Positions 46,660-58,259 of a DNA stretch of 64,000 bases are shown here, piece by piece. The notes below the pieces were generated by a model. The model was not told the DNA's origin and made no database searches. It was given only the letters and a program-made list of their open reading frames with translations. Position numbers and translations under genes: made by a program. This DNA is from Nageia nagi (Eukaryota; Pinophyta): positions 22,134,001-22,198,000 of the forward strand of contig JBITNC010000001.1 in assembly GCA_050084985.1 (NCBI GenBank), in the 5' to 3' direction. Position 1 is the stretch's first letter; every line of letters starts with the position of its first letter.

Positions 46660-47505
46660 GAATACATGATATATATTTTTACTTTTTTATCATTGAAATT
46701 TATGAATGTGGTAAATTCACTAACATCGATCATTAATATCAAATTAGATACAGAAGCTACTATAAATCAACCACCTCTGAATATATTCAAGAATTCTATG
46801 CATGAGAGGGGAGTGGAGGTACAAGTAAAATTTGATGGCACTATTTTTGAAGATACTGCTAGTAAAAATTTAAGTTAATGTTTAAGTACATATTTATATT
46901 TTGATTTTTTATATTATAATTGACTAATATTTTTTAAACATTTTTTAGGATAGTTATTTTATTCCACCCTCAAGGAGTATGTGTATACATACTTTGATCA
47001 AACCTTGGAGAAATCATGGCATGACCAAGATGAGGCTCATAAGTTTTATTTTGTTTTTGATTATTAATATCCTAGTCTAAGTTTTATTAAGTAATTTTAT
47101 CTTGATATTATTTCATACATTAAACTCTTTTTTCTTATCATCAATATTTTGCAAGCAAAAGAAAATTGATAGCCCAACTTCAGTGTGAATTTGTAAGTAT
47201 ATTATATTTACTGAAGTGTTTAAATTTTCTTTTTTAAAATTTATAGTTAAATATTAATTTGTAAGTTCTAATATATGATTTTTTTCTTTCTTGTAGTACA
47301 ATCAATTTGGTAGACTTCCTACCAACGAGGAAATGAAATTCAACCTCCTAATTGGTTTTTCGATGCTCATCGATTTTGTAAGCATTGAAATAGTCAATCA
47401 AGAAATGTAGTTATAAGAAAATACAGTTGCTAATGTTGATCCTATGGATGAGGAATCTATCCCTAAGGGGAATGATGACCTCATTGAATTAGATGATGAT
47501 TAATA
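46660..47505 (+). pseudogene. Decayed unidentified reading frame
   Basis: Coding-like segments: ATINQPPLNIFKNSMHERGV and EVQVKFDGTIFEDTASKNLS (46666-46878), LKEYVYTYFDQTLEKSWHDQ (about 46,970-47,030), and YNQFGRLPTNEEMKFNLLIG (about 47,300-47,360) ending in an acidic tail (PKGNDDLIELDDD, stop near 47,503). Gaps between them look like introns or decay. I do not recognise the family. A transposon-associated ORF of the nearby CACTA element is possible. Confidence 0.3.
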
Positions 47506-47789
47506 TTGTACTTTGATGATATTGTAATTTGTTGATACAATTTGAACTTGATGTATTATTAATTATGTATGAATGCATTAGTACTTTGGTTTTGAGAAAT
47601 TTGGTACAATGTTGTATGTGTTTAAAATATATGTCTATAGTACTTAAATTGATCAATGTATGTATATATGTATGTATGAATGCATTCAATTTATTTTTAA
47701 AATTAAATAAGAATTTTGTATATATTAATGTATGTATGTAATTTATAATTGTATCTATTAAAAGAATACATAAAATTGCGTTAATAATA

Positions 47790-48105
47790 GTTAGTTTTAG
47801 ATTCAGACTTCTAACTCTAAAATTGATTCTAAATTGAATCTAAAATTGAATCTAAAGTAACTCTAAAATTGAATCTAAAGCTAACTCTCAAATGACTTTA
47901 TGGATGACTCTACCTCATAGCTTTTCTGAGTCTATTATGACACTATGCCTAACTCTACCTCATGTTCTAACTCTATGGCTGACTTTATGTTATAGCTTTT
48001 CTGACTCTATTCTAACTTTATGACTAACTCCAAACTGACTCTATTTTGATGCTATGGCTAACTCTACCACACATGATGACTAACTTTATTTTTGATTCCC
48101 TGACA
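47790..48105. repeat. Degenerate ACTCTA/GACTCTA repeat field, left part
   Basis: Irregular TGAATCTAAA, TAACTCTAA, TGACTCTA and ATGCTATGG phrases. It is cut by the insertion of the gypsy element at 48111 and resumes at 56582, where GACTCT phrases continue to 56,712. Confidence 0.65.
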
Positions 48106-48110
48106 CTATG

Positions 48111-48861
48111 TGTTAGCACCTAAAAAGGGATTTTGAGTTAATTAAAATACCTTTTTAGGTATCTAAATTCTATTTATTTATTTACTTAAATAAATATCTA
48201 TTATCTATAAAGTGCACATCAATCTACCTTTATATTTTATGGTAATAGGTGGATCAGCCTCACAATAAGCCCAAGAAGATATCTTGGCACTTACCTATTA
48301 CCTATAAAGGTGGAAGTATGTGCATGGCCTTTGTAAGACAACATTTACTCTTGCAATTTCCATAATCATTCCAACACCTCAATATGTAGAACTTTTAAGG
48401 TCTCTAATATTGGTATTTCTTAATTCCATCTATCAATATTAGAAATTGTCATACTCTAAGCATCTCTATGATCATTACCCCATTCACATGCACCTCTTCG
48501 AAGATTAAAGATCTAGAGATGATAGTGAATTAGGAGTGAGGTCAATCTGAGCACATAATGGATTACCTTTGCTGGGTTTTGAGCATCACCATTGGGTTTC
48601 TAAGAGGTTTGTAGCTCCAACTTTGGGCATTGTTAATCATTCATCACCATTTAATCAAAAACTACATTCATTCATCATCACAAGTAATTCATAGGTTTGT
48701 ATCTTTCATTTTTCAGTATTGATAGGTTAGTGTATTAGAGATCTTCATTTGTTTGCTTTGTCCATCTATACAACTATTAGGGAATTTGTTAACTTTACAT
48801 TTATTCATCCATAATTCACTATAGTAGGTTTATTTAATTAATTCCTTTTATAGTAAAAATA
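48111..48861 (+). repeat. 5' LTR of the 48.1-56.6 kb element
   Basis: 751 bp starting TGTTAGCACCTAAAAAGG and ending near GTAAAAATA. It aligns throughout with 55836-56576. A candidate primer-binding site TGGTGAACTTGACA begins two bases after the LTR; the tRNA is not identified. Confidence 0.85.
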
Positions 48862-49036
48862 AATGGTGAACTTGACATTTTTCTAAAAAGTGTTTCAAAA
48901 TCATAAATTTTTTATTTCTCTTATGATTTATCACTAATTACGCTAAAAAGTGTTTCAAAAATAGAACCTATTGATTTCATAGCTATGGTTAATAACTTTG
49001 ATGAAGCTACAAAAACCAACCTAAAGAAGCTTCTTT

Positions 49037-50030
49037 ATGGAGGAGATACACATAGTGATGCATCTAAAAATGGAGGCAATCATTAATCAAATAATACCAT
49101 GCCTCTTATGTCCTAATAATCCATCTCTCTATGTGATGAAATTAGAAACACAAGAGCACTTGATCTACAAATTGAGGCTACCTTTGACACATACAGTGGT
49201 GAAGGAGATCCCATGGCTCACATAAAGGATTTTGAGATGAAATTTGAACTCAAGTTTGGTGTCAATGATAACCTCATGGCTAAATATATTCCCACCACAT
49301 TTTGTGATGATGCCCTAAATTGGTACTTCTCTCTACTTACCTAGTTAATTAACTGTTATGTGCAACTCATTTTATAATTTTATATTTACTTTCAATTTTG
49401 AACCCTTGGAAAATAAACCTTACCAACCTCATGAATAATAAATAAGGTCAAAATGAATATTTCAAAAAAATATGCCCAATGATTCCAAAAAACTTGGAGT
49501 ACCATAGCAAATTCCCTTGTTGAACATCATATTGTTCACATCTTCCTTCAAATCCTACATCCCAAACTCTGCTATGCCTCTATCAATTATGATGTCCTAT
49601 TTTTTGAAATGATCCCTAAACTTATTTCTCAAGAGAGAGGCCTAATTAACATAGGTATACTCAAATATGAAAACCCTAGCAAAGACAATAAACCCCCTAG
49701 ATATCAAAAAAGGAAGAAAAAGAAGTCCATGCCATTGAAGAACCCCAACCAAAAGAAAGACCAAGGAGGGAAGCTAAACCATAATCTCAAGATAAAAATT
49801 AACTTCCTATAGCTCCTACCATCATGTTTAAATAATGTAAACAAAAAGAACTCCTCAAACCTGATCCAAGGCTTGATTTAGGTCCTCATAACAACAAGCC
49901 AAGGTGGTACAAAGAAATAGAATTTTTCAAATATCACAAAGTCAAAGGTCACACAACAAACAAATGCATGGTCCTATGAAAGATGTTATAGAAACTCCTA
50001 TACGATGGAAAGATACATTATGATGCCCAT
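49037..50030 (+). pseudogene. gag remnant of the 48.1-56.6 kb element
   Basis: FDTYSGEGDPMAHIKDFEMK, KYIPTTFCDDALNWYFSL and KLISQERGLINIG follow the Tat Gag pattern (Y.G..DP..H...F ... A..W). A linker rich in Lys follows (49,690-49,790). FKYHKVKGHTTNKC near 49,930-49,970 is a zinc knuckle that has lost its first Cys. Stops and shifts are frequent. Confidence 0.65.
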
Positions 50031-50399
50031 ACAAAAGATACTGAAGATAATAAAGAGCTTTTAGCTAATGTAATATTCAATAAAGAACTCTATGGTGCCA
50101 CTAGTAGAGGAAGTACTATAGAAAAAATCAACCCTACTATTGCTAAATGAACATATATACCATGCAACTCCAACACTCCAAACATCCTTGATAAACTGAA
50201 TGTAACACATGCCAATATAAGTATCTTTTAACTTTTGCAATTATCATTAGATCATATAAATCCTTTATTTGATGCTCTCAACAAAATATAAGTTTATGTA
50301 GATATTCATGTGGCTAGCTTTGTATCTAAGTTAGAAACTAAATTGATATGTAATATGCTTTCTTTTAATGATAATGAGTTGCTTAGTGAAGATGTCATT

Positions 50400-50810
50400 G
50401 AAAAGAATGTTGGTCTCTATGTTTTGTCAACATAGATGGTACTCCTATTAAGAAAGAATTAGTAGATAATGGTTCCAATGAGAATATTTGTTTAGCTAAC
50501 CTGTTACAAAAGTATTTACTTTCTATCTATGCAAACATGAAGAGAACTACTATTAGCATAAAAGTCTTTGACAACACTCAATGAGAGTACATTGGTGATT
50601 TTACCATGCATATTGAAGTAGGTTGTAAGTGTGTGTACCAAAAAGTATATTTTTTTAGATTAACTTGCCATATAACATCTTACTTGGTAGACCATGGATT
50701 CACAAGATCAAGGATGTCACTTCTATGCTACACTGTTCCATCAAGTTCATGCACAATGGGAGACCAGTGACTATTCATGTAGAGAACAATCCCACATATG
50801 TATGTTAAGT
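50400..50810 (+). pseudogene. Aspartic protease remnant
   Basis: KELVDNGSNENICLANLL near 50,455-50,510 carries DNGS, the active-site block seen in the sister element. YNILLGRPWIHKIKDVTSML near 50,670-50,730 is the second conserved block. One stop lies between them. Confidence 0.65.
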
Positions 50811-50937
50811 AGCAAAAAGGTTTTGGATTACTCATGACCTAATTAAAAATGAGAATAGTCATCTAACACTTTAAATAGACATCAATCCATAAGAGATAAG
50901 CATGGGTACATACAAAATCTAGAAAATTGACATTTGG

Positions 50938-51531
50938 GTGAACTATAGAGATAAATATTTCAAAAGGCAAGCACCACCACTCCATTCAAAATATGAATTA
51001 GACCCTATTAAAGATATTCAAGCCTTGTATCACAAAAATGAGGGAAAAATTGCATCAAAAATGGTTGAAACATCACCTACCTATCTGACACCTCCTGAAA
51101 TAGTAAGTCAATATTTTAATGGCATCGGTTTAGCATTTTCTAATATGTACATGCAAAAATATTTGTATGATGGCAAAGGACTAGGTAATAATGAATAGGG
51201 CATCATAGATATCATTCCAACTAAATTTCAACATAGAATAACATGTACTATTAGATTGGAACCCTCTACATCTTCCCCACCACCTTCCCCCAAAGCTCAT
51301 GTACACACTAGCAGTGATCAACAAGACACTACACATATTTGGGATGAGTGGTTGCATTGCATAATGATGACTAGTCCTTCGAAGGAGATCCAAGCCTACT
51401 ATGTGGAACCATTCTTACCTCCTCCAACACCCATTCAAGTTGATATTTTCAAGAATGATGATGTTATCTTAAAGAAGCTAGGGACATGCACTGAGTTCCT
51501 TAAGTCCAGTGAGAAGAGCCTTGTAACATGA
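50938..51531 (+). pseudogene. Spacer reading frame between protease and RT
   Basis: Two open pieces separated by one stop at 51196-51198: NYRDKYFKRQAPPLHSKYEL ... SQYFNGIGLAFSNMYMQKYL and PSTSSPPPSPKAHVHTSSDQ ... EIQAYYVEPFLPPPTPIQVD. Tat elements commonly have a low-conservation linker here. No catalytic motif is seen. Confidence 0.4.
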
Positions 51532-52029
51532 ATCTTAAAATATCATGCATACTTTGGTGAGGAGGTCTGCATGGATAATGTAGATATCATATGTTGATTC
51601 TTCACCATATATTTGTCTTTAGTGTGTTTCTACATTTCATATCTATTTTTCATTAAGTTAATCCTAGTTCTAGGGTGCTTTTAGTTTTTATGTCTTCTTT
51701 TCTCTGTTGAATGGAGCACCACCATTGGGTTCCCAACATTGTTGCTCCATTATCTTGGCCTCTTGTGAATGAGTTTGGATGTAGGACTAGGGGCATTGCC
51801 TATGCTCCCTACATCAGTGATGAAATATCCTATCTTAGTGAAGAAATAATAGAAATCAATATCGGTACCCAAGAGAACCCATGGTTGATCAAAATAGTAG
51901 CATGGTTAACCTTGGAAGAATAGGAAAGGTGTTGTCTATTGTTGTTTGAGTTCATTGATATCTTTACTTAGTCTTATTATGATATGCTTGGTGTTGATCC
52001 TAATTTTATTACTCATAGTCTAGTTGTAA

Positions 52030-52950
52030 ATGAAGATGTCAAATCCATCTAGCAAAATCCTAGAAAAATGCATCCTCAAGTTGGTCTTGCCATTAAAATA
52101 GAGAATGAAAAATATCTTGCTGTTGGTTTGATTATTCCTATTGATTATTCTCCATGGATATCTAACATTGTTCTTATAGCTAGGCTTAAAGGTGAGATTA
52201 TATGTTGCACATATTTTAGAGACATCAACAAGGTATGCCCTAAATATGCCTTTCCCTTTCCTAACATTGATATGATTATAGATTCAATAGTAGGCCATAA
52301 AATCCTATCTTTCATGGATGGATTCTTTTGCTACAATCAAATTTGGATCAACATAAGACAACTTTTGTTACTCCTTGGGGCACCTTTTATTGCATTTTCA
52401 TGCCTTTTGGATTGAAGAACATTGAGGCAACTTATCGAAGAGCCATGGTTAGCATGTTCCATGACATGATTTATGAGTGTGTTGAGGTCTATATGGATGT
52501 CATTCTAGCCAAATAAACATCAAAAGATAACCATCTTGCAGACTTGAGAAAGATCTTTCATAGGATGAGAGAGTACAAGTTGAAGCTATAACCCCAAAAG
52601 TGTCCATTTGGGGTATCATAAAGAAATTGCTTGGGTTCATTATGTTAAGAAAAGGCATTGAAGTGGATCCCAAGAAAGTCACAACCATTATTGATCAGGC
52701 CTTGAGAAGTCTTTCTAGTAAAGTACGAGCAGTAAGAAGGTTAATTGCATAGCTAGCAAACATGACCACTCCATTTTCTCATTTGTTGAAGAAAGGGGAG
52801 AAGTTCATTTGGAATGACAAGTGTCAAAAAGCTCTAGACAACATAAAAAGATATCTCACTAATCCTCTAGTTTTAGCACCTTATGATTCAAAAAGAGTTC
52901 TCTTTCTTTATATTTTAGCAATCATGCATACTCTAGTGCCATGTTAGCAT
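52030..52950 (+). pseudogene. Reverse transcriptase remnant of the 48.1-56.6 kb element
   Basis: KMHPQVGLAIKIENEKYLAV, YSPWISNIVLIARLKGEIIC, NKVCPKYAFPFPNIDMIIDS, FMDGFFCYNQI, then after a frameshift TTFVTPWGTFYCIFMPFGLK and the catalytic position EVYMDVILAK (YMDV instead of YMDD; about 52,487-52,515). The region continues to KKGEKFIWNDKCQKALDNIK near 52,790-52,850. Confidence 0.8.
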
Positions 52951-53240
52951 AGAAAGATGATATCAACAAAGAAAGAGCAATCTACAACATCAACAAGACC
53001 TTACATGACTATGAAATGAGGTGCAATCCAATAGAAAATATTTATTTTTCCATCATATTTGTAATAGAAAAGTTAAGACACTACATGCTTGGCAACACAA
53101 CACATGTCATAACTCAAACGGATCCTTTGAGATACCTCATGTCCAAGTCCTACCTATCTATAAGAGTAGCAAAGTGGGTGATGTTGATCCAAGAATTTGA
53201 TTTAATTTTTATCACTAAGAATTCAATAAAAGGATAAGAT
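52951..53240 (+). pseudogene. RNase H remnant of the 48.1-56.6 kb element
   Basis: After a stop at 52945-52947 the frame shifts and resumes as EMRCNPIENIYFSIIFVIEK and LRHYMLGNTTHVITQTDPLR, then VAKWVMLIQEFDLIFITKNS, the conserved gypsy RNase H end. Confidence 0.65.
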
Positions 53241-53424
53241 ATAGCATATTTCTTATCTAATCATCCAATAAATGAAGGATCCAACACCCAAGAATAGTTC
53301 CTAGATGAACTGGATGATTAGACCTCACACCAGGAGAGCATCGCTACTAGAATGCAACACTAATACTTGGTTCTTGAACCAAAATACCTAGAAATATTTA
53401 TAAGATTTGTAGAAGATGATGAAT

Positions 53425-53936
53425 GGACATTGTATTTTGATGGCTTGAGGCACATTCATGGAGCTAGGTAAGGAATTGTTCTCATCAATCCTAATGATGA
53501 TGTTATTCTTATGTCTTATTGTATAATATTTAATTGTACTAATAAAATGGTAGAATATGAATCTCTTATCCTAGGTCTAAAGGCTTCCATCCTTATAAAA
53601 GTGAATAAGATCATAATCTTTGGTGATTCTCATTTAATCATCAAGCAAGTGTCCCACATCTACAGCACCAAAGATCCCAAGTTGCAACCATACAAGGAAA
53701 TGGTTGAAGGTCTACTCATGTACTTTTCAAATTATCAGATTGACAACATTACAAGAGATAATAATAGGTATGCAGATGCTATGGCTAATGCTTCTTTCTT
53801 TTCCCCCATCAACATTGAATATGAGGAAACCATTTTCACCATCAAGAACATTGGTAGTCCTTCCCATGAATGTGATGTCCAAAGCTTCATTGAAGGAAAC
53901 TATTTTTCTACCACTTGTGTCAATGCATGTGAATAG
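53425..53936 (+). pseudogene. Second (archaeal-type) RNase H domain
   Basis: EWTLYFDGLRHIHGA precedes one in-frame TAG. Then CTNKMVEYESLILGLKASIL, IFGDSHLIIKQVSHIYSTKD and RDNNRYADAMANAS give the Glu and two Asp positions of the Tat-type extra RNase H. An acidic connection to integrase follows. Confidence 0.75.
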
Positions 53937-54049
53937 TATCAATATGTCTTCAATTATCTTAAAAATGGTATTATCCTTGCTTCATTTGACATAATGATAG
54001 AATTTGACTTAAAAATCTAGCTACAAAATATGTCATTCTTGGTAATGTA

Positions 54050-54721
54050 TTGTATAGAAGGACAATTGAGGGTGCATTACTTATATATCTTATGTGTAAT
54101 GAAGTAGATATGGCTATTTATCAAGCTCATGATGGTCTTCGTGATGGTCATTTAAATTCTAAACATTTTTATCAAAAATTGTCTAAACTTGGTTATTATT
54201 TACCTACTATGCTTGAAGATTGTGAAATGCATATTAGAAAGTGTGAGCAATGTCAAAAGAATGCTAGATTGCAACTTTCTCCTTCTCATGAATTGCACTC
54301 TATTTTATCTTGTTGGCCATTTTCTATATGGGAACTTGATTTTATTGGCAAGATTAATCTTGTTTCAAGATATGGATAGAATTTTTTCATTACAACTACA
54401 AAATACTTCACTGAGTGGGTGGATGCCATACCTATGAAGTTAGCTAAGGGAGGTAAAATTATTGATTTCCTTATCGAATTTATCATTTCTAGATATGGTG
54501 TTCCTTCTAAGTTGTTAATGGAAAATGGTACTAGCTTCATGGGAAATGAAGTTAGATATTTTTGTTCTAAATATCATATTGAAAGGAAGTTCTCCTCTCA
54601 CTATTATCCTCAAGGCAATGATCAAGTTGAAGCATTAAACAAAGTCATCAAAAGCATCCTATCCAAAATTGTAACACAACATGGTAAAGATTGGCTTGAA
54701 CAACTTCCTTATGTTTTATAG
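54050..54721 (+). pseudogene. Integrase remnant of the 48.1-56.6 kb element
   Basis: The zinc-binding HHCC region is present (AHDGLRDGHLNSKHFYQKLS, then CEMHIRKCEQCQKN). The core follows with WELDFIGKIN (first Asp), one stop at 54377-54379, then LMENGTSFMGNEVRYFCSKY (the usual DNG is ENG) and YYPQGNDQVEALNKVIKSIL (Glu retained). A stop at 54719-54721 ends it. Confidence 0.78.
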
Positions 54722-54779
54722 ACCTATAGAATCAACATTAGAAAATCCATAGGTGGCACTTACTTCTCCCTCATGCATG

Positions 54780-55195
54780 GAGATGAAGTCATTCTCCCTT
54801 TTGAACTTTAATTCACATCCCTTTGCATCTCCTTAGATGGTCTCATTCTTGATGAAGATAGACAAAAATCTAGGTTAGCCCAGCTAAAATCTCTAGATGA
54901 AAAGAGAGTCAATGCTCTAGAACACCTCCATGCCTATCACTCATATATCCAAAGAGAATATAGAAATAAAATCATTCCTAAAGAGTTCAAAATAGGTGAC
55001 CTTGTCTTGAAAGAGAACCTTGACAATACCAAAGCACTTGAAAATGAAAAGAAAGGAAAATTTCAGCCCAACTAGATTGGTCCTTACATTGTCATTACTA
55101 GCTATGGAAAAGGTACATACAAACTATCAATAATTGAAGAAAAATAGGAATGTAATCCTATAAATATCATGCATCTAAAATATTTTCATGTCTAA
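54780..55195 (+). pseudogene. C-terminal polyprotein segment after integrase
   Basis: NALEHLHAYHSYIQREYRNK, KEFKIGDLVLKENLDNTKAL and IGPYIVITSYGKGTYKLSII match the basic C-terminal domain (GDLVLK...GPY.V), interrupted by two stops, ending IMHLKYFHV. Confidence 0.6.
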
Positions 55196-55675
55196 TATCA
55201 CTTTTTTGTGTCAATATATGTTTTTGTATTTTTGGATACTAACGCTGCAAGTCAAAAGCTTCCATAACCTAGTACTATTACTCAGTTACTAGCATCACTG
55301 CTGCATTTAGGTCACATCAACCAATAGGTAAAAGGTCCAATAGGTATCATGTCTACTTATCACTACAAAAACTAGTTATAATGTAAATTTGTCATACACA
55401 TTATTGTCAAAATATCATCAACAAGTGACTTGGCAATCCAAGTTAATCCAAACATCCAACTATCATTGCTTTCATCCTTCTTGGTGGGAAATCACCCAAG
55501 AATAGGTATGCAATCATCAACAAAATTCCATGGCAATATGGTGGCTTGGGGTAACCTATCTAGTTTAAACATCCAATCATCATCAATATTCTTGTTCATG
55601 TCAAGCACCTATTCAAGTTTCATTATTCTTTGCCTTATATTGCTCTATGAGGTGTCACACTTCATTTTGCAACTA

Positions 55676-55690
55676 AGTCAAAGAGGGGGC
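55676..55690 (+). other. Polypurine-tract-like run
   Basis: GTCAAAGAGGGGGC lies about 145 bp before the 3' LTR. A weaker purine-rich CAAAGTGGCACATC lies directly against the LTR at 55822-55835. Which one primed plus-strand synthesis cannot be told from one copy. Confidence 0.4.
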
Positions 55691-55835
55691 ATAACATTAA
55701 CAAACTTGAAGAATCTCAAATCATCACCAAAGGCCACAATATCAAGGAGTAGTATTTTACTCTAATATATTTTTCTTGAATATAATTTGAATTATGTTTT
55801 GAGTTCCTTTCAAGTCATATTCAAAGTGGCACATC

Positions 55836-56576
55836 TATTAACACCTAAAAAGGAATTTTAAGTTTATTAAAATACCTTTTTAGGTATCTAAAGCCTATTT
55901 ATTTATTTAGTTAAATAAATGTCTATTATCTATAAAGTGCACATTAATCTACCTTTATGTTTGTATGGTAACAAGTGTGTCAACCTCACAATAAGCTTAA
56001 GAAGGTGTCTTGGCACTTACTTGTTACCTATAAAGGTGGAAGTATGTGCATGGCCTTTGTAAGATAACATTTACCGTTGCAATTACCATAATCATCCAAA
56101 AACCTTGATAGGAGAAACTTTTAAGGTCTCTATGATTAATGTTTCTTATCAATATTGAAAATTATTATACTTTAAGCATATTTATTATCATTACCCCATT
56201 CATATGCACTTTTTCAAATATCAAAGGTCTAATGATGATAATAAATTAGGAGTGAGGTCAATCTGAGCACATAATGGAGCACTACTGCTAGGTTTTGAGT
56301 GTCATCACTAGGTTTTGAGATGTTAATATCTCCAAATTTGGACACCATTCATTGTTTATGACCATTTGATCAAAAACTACCTTCATTTTCCATCACAGGT
56401 AAGTCATAGGTTTGTATCATTCATTTTCCAGTATTGATAGGTTAGTGTCTTAAAGATCTTCATTTGCTCCATTTTTCCATCTATATAGTTGTTAGAGAAT
56501 TTTTTAAATTTACATTTAATCATCCATAATTCACTATATTAGGTTTATTTAATTAACTCCTTTTACATTAAAAGCA
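55836..56576 (+). repeat. 3' LTR of the 48.1-56.6 kb element
   Basis: 741 bp, aligned with the 5' LTR. It starts TATTAACACC (TG changed to TA) and ends CATTAAAAGCA directly before the CTATG duplication. It differs from the 5' LTR at many positions. Confidence 0.85.
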
Positions 56577-56581
56577 CTATG

Positions 56582-56734
56582 CATGACTCTTTCACCATTT
56601 TTTCCTCATGCCAAGCCTAAATCTATGTTTTATGTGGTTAATAATAGAGTCAGAATGAGCAAAAAAAATTAAAAACAAAAATACACTAGGGTCTGACTCT
56701 ATGGTTGATGCTATAGAGGCTAAATTTTGTAGTG
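56582..56734. mobile_element. Possible CACTA right terminus
   Basis: The GACTCT repeat field resumes after the gypsy element and stops at TTTTGTAGTG (56725-56734), the inverse of the CACTACAAAA terminus typical of CACTA elements. A matching left end was not found, and a similar 10-mer occurs by chance elsewhere (31,637-31,646), so this is tentative. Confidence 0.35.
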
Positions 56735-56764
56735 TTACCTTGCTCTCCCTAATTAATTACTATA

Positions 56765-57929
56765 TTGTTTCCTTTGTTGTATTGCAAACGGATAGGAAAA
56801 GGAACAAACAAAATAGATCCCAACAACATGTCATGCACACTATTGATAGAAAAATATATGAATAAGTGGAGTATTAAATGGTATTCTATCATAGTCATAC
56901 ATTATGCTACATTATTTTATCATATGATTTATCCTCATATCTCTCCAACTATATATATTGTAAAGGAAGAGCCAACCAAATGCAAATATTTCACTAACAA
57001 GGGTATTTGTATGGTTTTCAGATCATATAAAGAAGGATGGCTTTTTTGTGTCACCAAAAGTTACTTCAAAAATCATAATTCCCTTATTAATATTAACACC
57101 AAATGATTATTTTATTGATTACTTTATAACATGTTCTAAGTTAACTATGCATGTGATGTTACTAGAATGATGCAATATCATCTGCTAGATTGTTATCCAT
57201 AAATCAAGATATTACAGATGATTCCCTTACCCATGTTTTAGAACCCAAAAGAGAGGGTTAGATTTGGGGCATTAACAAAGGTCCATCACCAACTATTATG
57301 ATTTCTACCAATGGTTGTAAGGTAGAAATTTATCACATGCATAATAAATTAGAAAAAATAAAGAAAATTCTTGATAAGGAGATGGAGGCAAAGATTGTAA
57401 TTACTCAAGAAGAGTATGAGAAAAATATACAAGGTGTGACACTTTGTTAGGTTTTACAGCTAGAGGTGTATCAATTTTTTCATAATTTCATATTTGAAAA
57501 GCTTATATGTTGCACCCCTAAATTGTAATGATTCCTTGTACATAATTCCACAAGACAATACAAAATTGGATACCCAAGTAGATCAAAGCAAAAATAATAA
57601 CTTTGTAGGTGCTAAGTAAGGCTTACTATATATGGTATAATCACTATTATCTCAAGTTTAAAACTATGGAATTGGATGTTATGCAATGTATTTATATAGG
57701 CTATTACTTTTTCATGTTAGTATTGCAAATGATATCAACTTCCAAATATGATAGAAAAGTATGCTTATTAACTACAAATAGTCATATAGTGGTCGAAGCC
57801 ATATGGTTCAATGGAAACCTTGAGGATAGGGTGCATCATGTACCTTTAGGTACAGATTATAAAATATTACAAGAAAATATATGTGGCTTCTTTATTTACT
57901 GGTACAAAAGTTTTTTTTTCCTATCTTAA
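56765..57929 (+). pseudogene. Decayed unidentified frames, perhaps CACTA-associated
   Basis: Two open stretches (56765-57106, 113 codons; 57609-57929, 106 codons) with a decayed region between (KVEIYHMHNKLEKIKKILDK near 57,320-57,380). The second reads KVCLLTTNSHIVVEAIWF, RVHHVPLGTDYKILQENICG, FFIYWYKS. Its CxLL....VVxAxW...VHxVPLG pattern faintly resembles a domain found in ORFs of plant CACTA elements. The match is by eye only. Confidence 0.3.
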
Positions 57930-58259
57930 AATATGATATGTTGTAGAAATATTTTGATATGAAATGATTTTAATATACCATATCCTCCAAAAATTAGCTT
58001 GGATAAGGAAAGCAATTATTCAACCCAAAAATTTTACAAGTATAAAAAATTAGTTTAAAAGTGATAAGTTGGGAAAAAATGCTTGTACTACTTATCCAAA
58101 TATAAAAAAATATGTAGTTCTTAAGTGGTTCACTAGTTCAAAATTGAAGGGCATACTTACTATAGCCATGAATTACATTTCCTCCAACCATTGTATTCCA
58201 TAATACTATGTCTACATCATGCATCCTCTACATTTTGCATTCATGTATATCAAGTTTTA

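Larger units (their letters stand above)
48111..56576 (+). mobile_element. Ty3/gypsy element, Tat-like, structurally complete, coding-dead
   Basis: An 8,466-bp element with LTRs at 48111-48861 and 55836-56576 and perfect 5-bp duplications CTATG (48106-48110 and 56577-56581). The order is LTR, gag, protease, a spacer frame, RT, RNase H, second RNase H, integrase, LTR. The dual RNase H layout marks it as Tat-lineage. Several stops and shifts lie in pol. It resembles the element at 19.9-26.8 kb but is clearly a different copy or family member. Confidence 0.88.
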
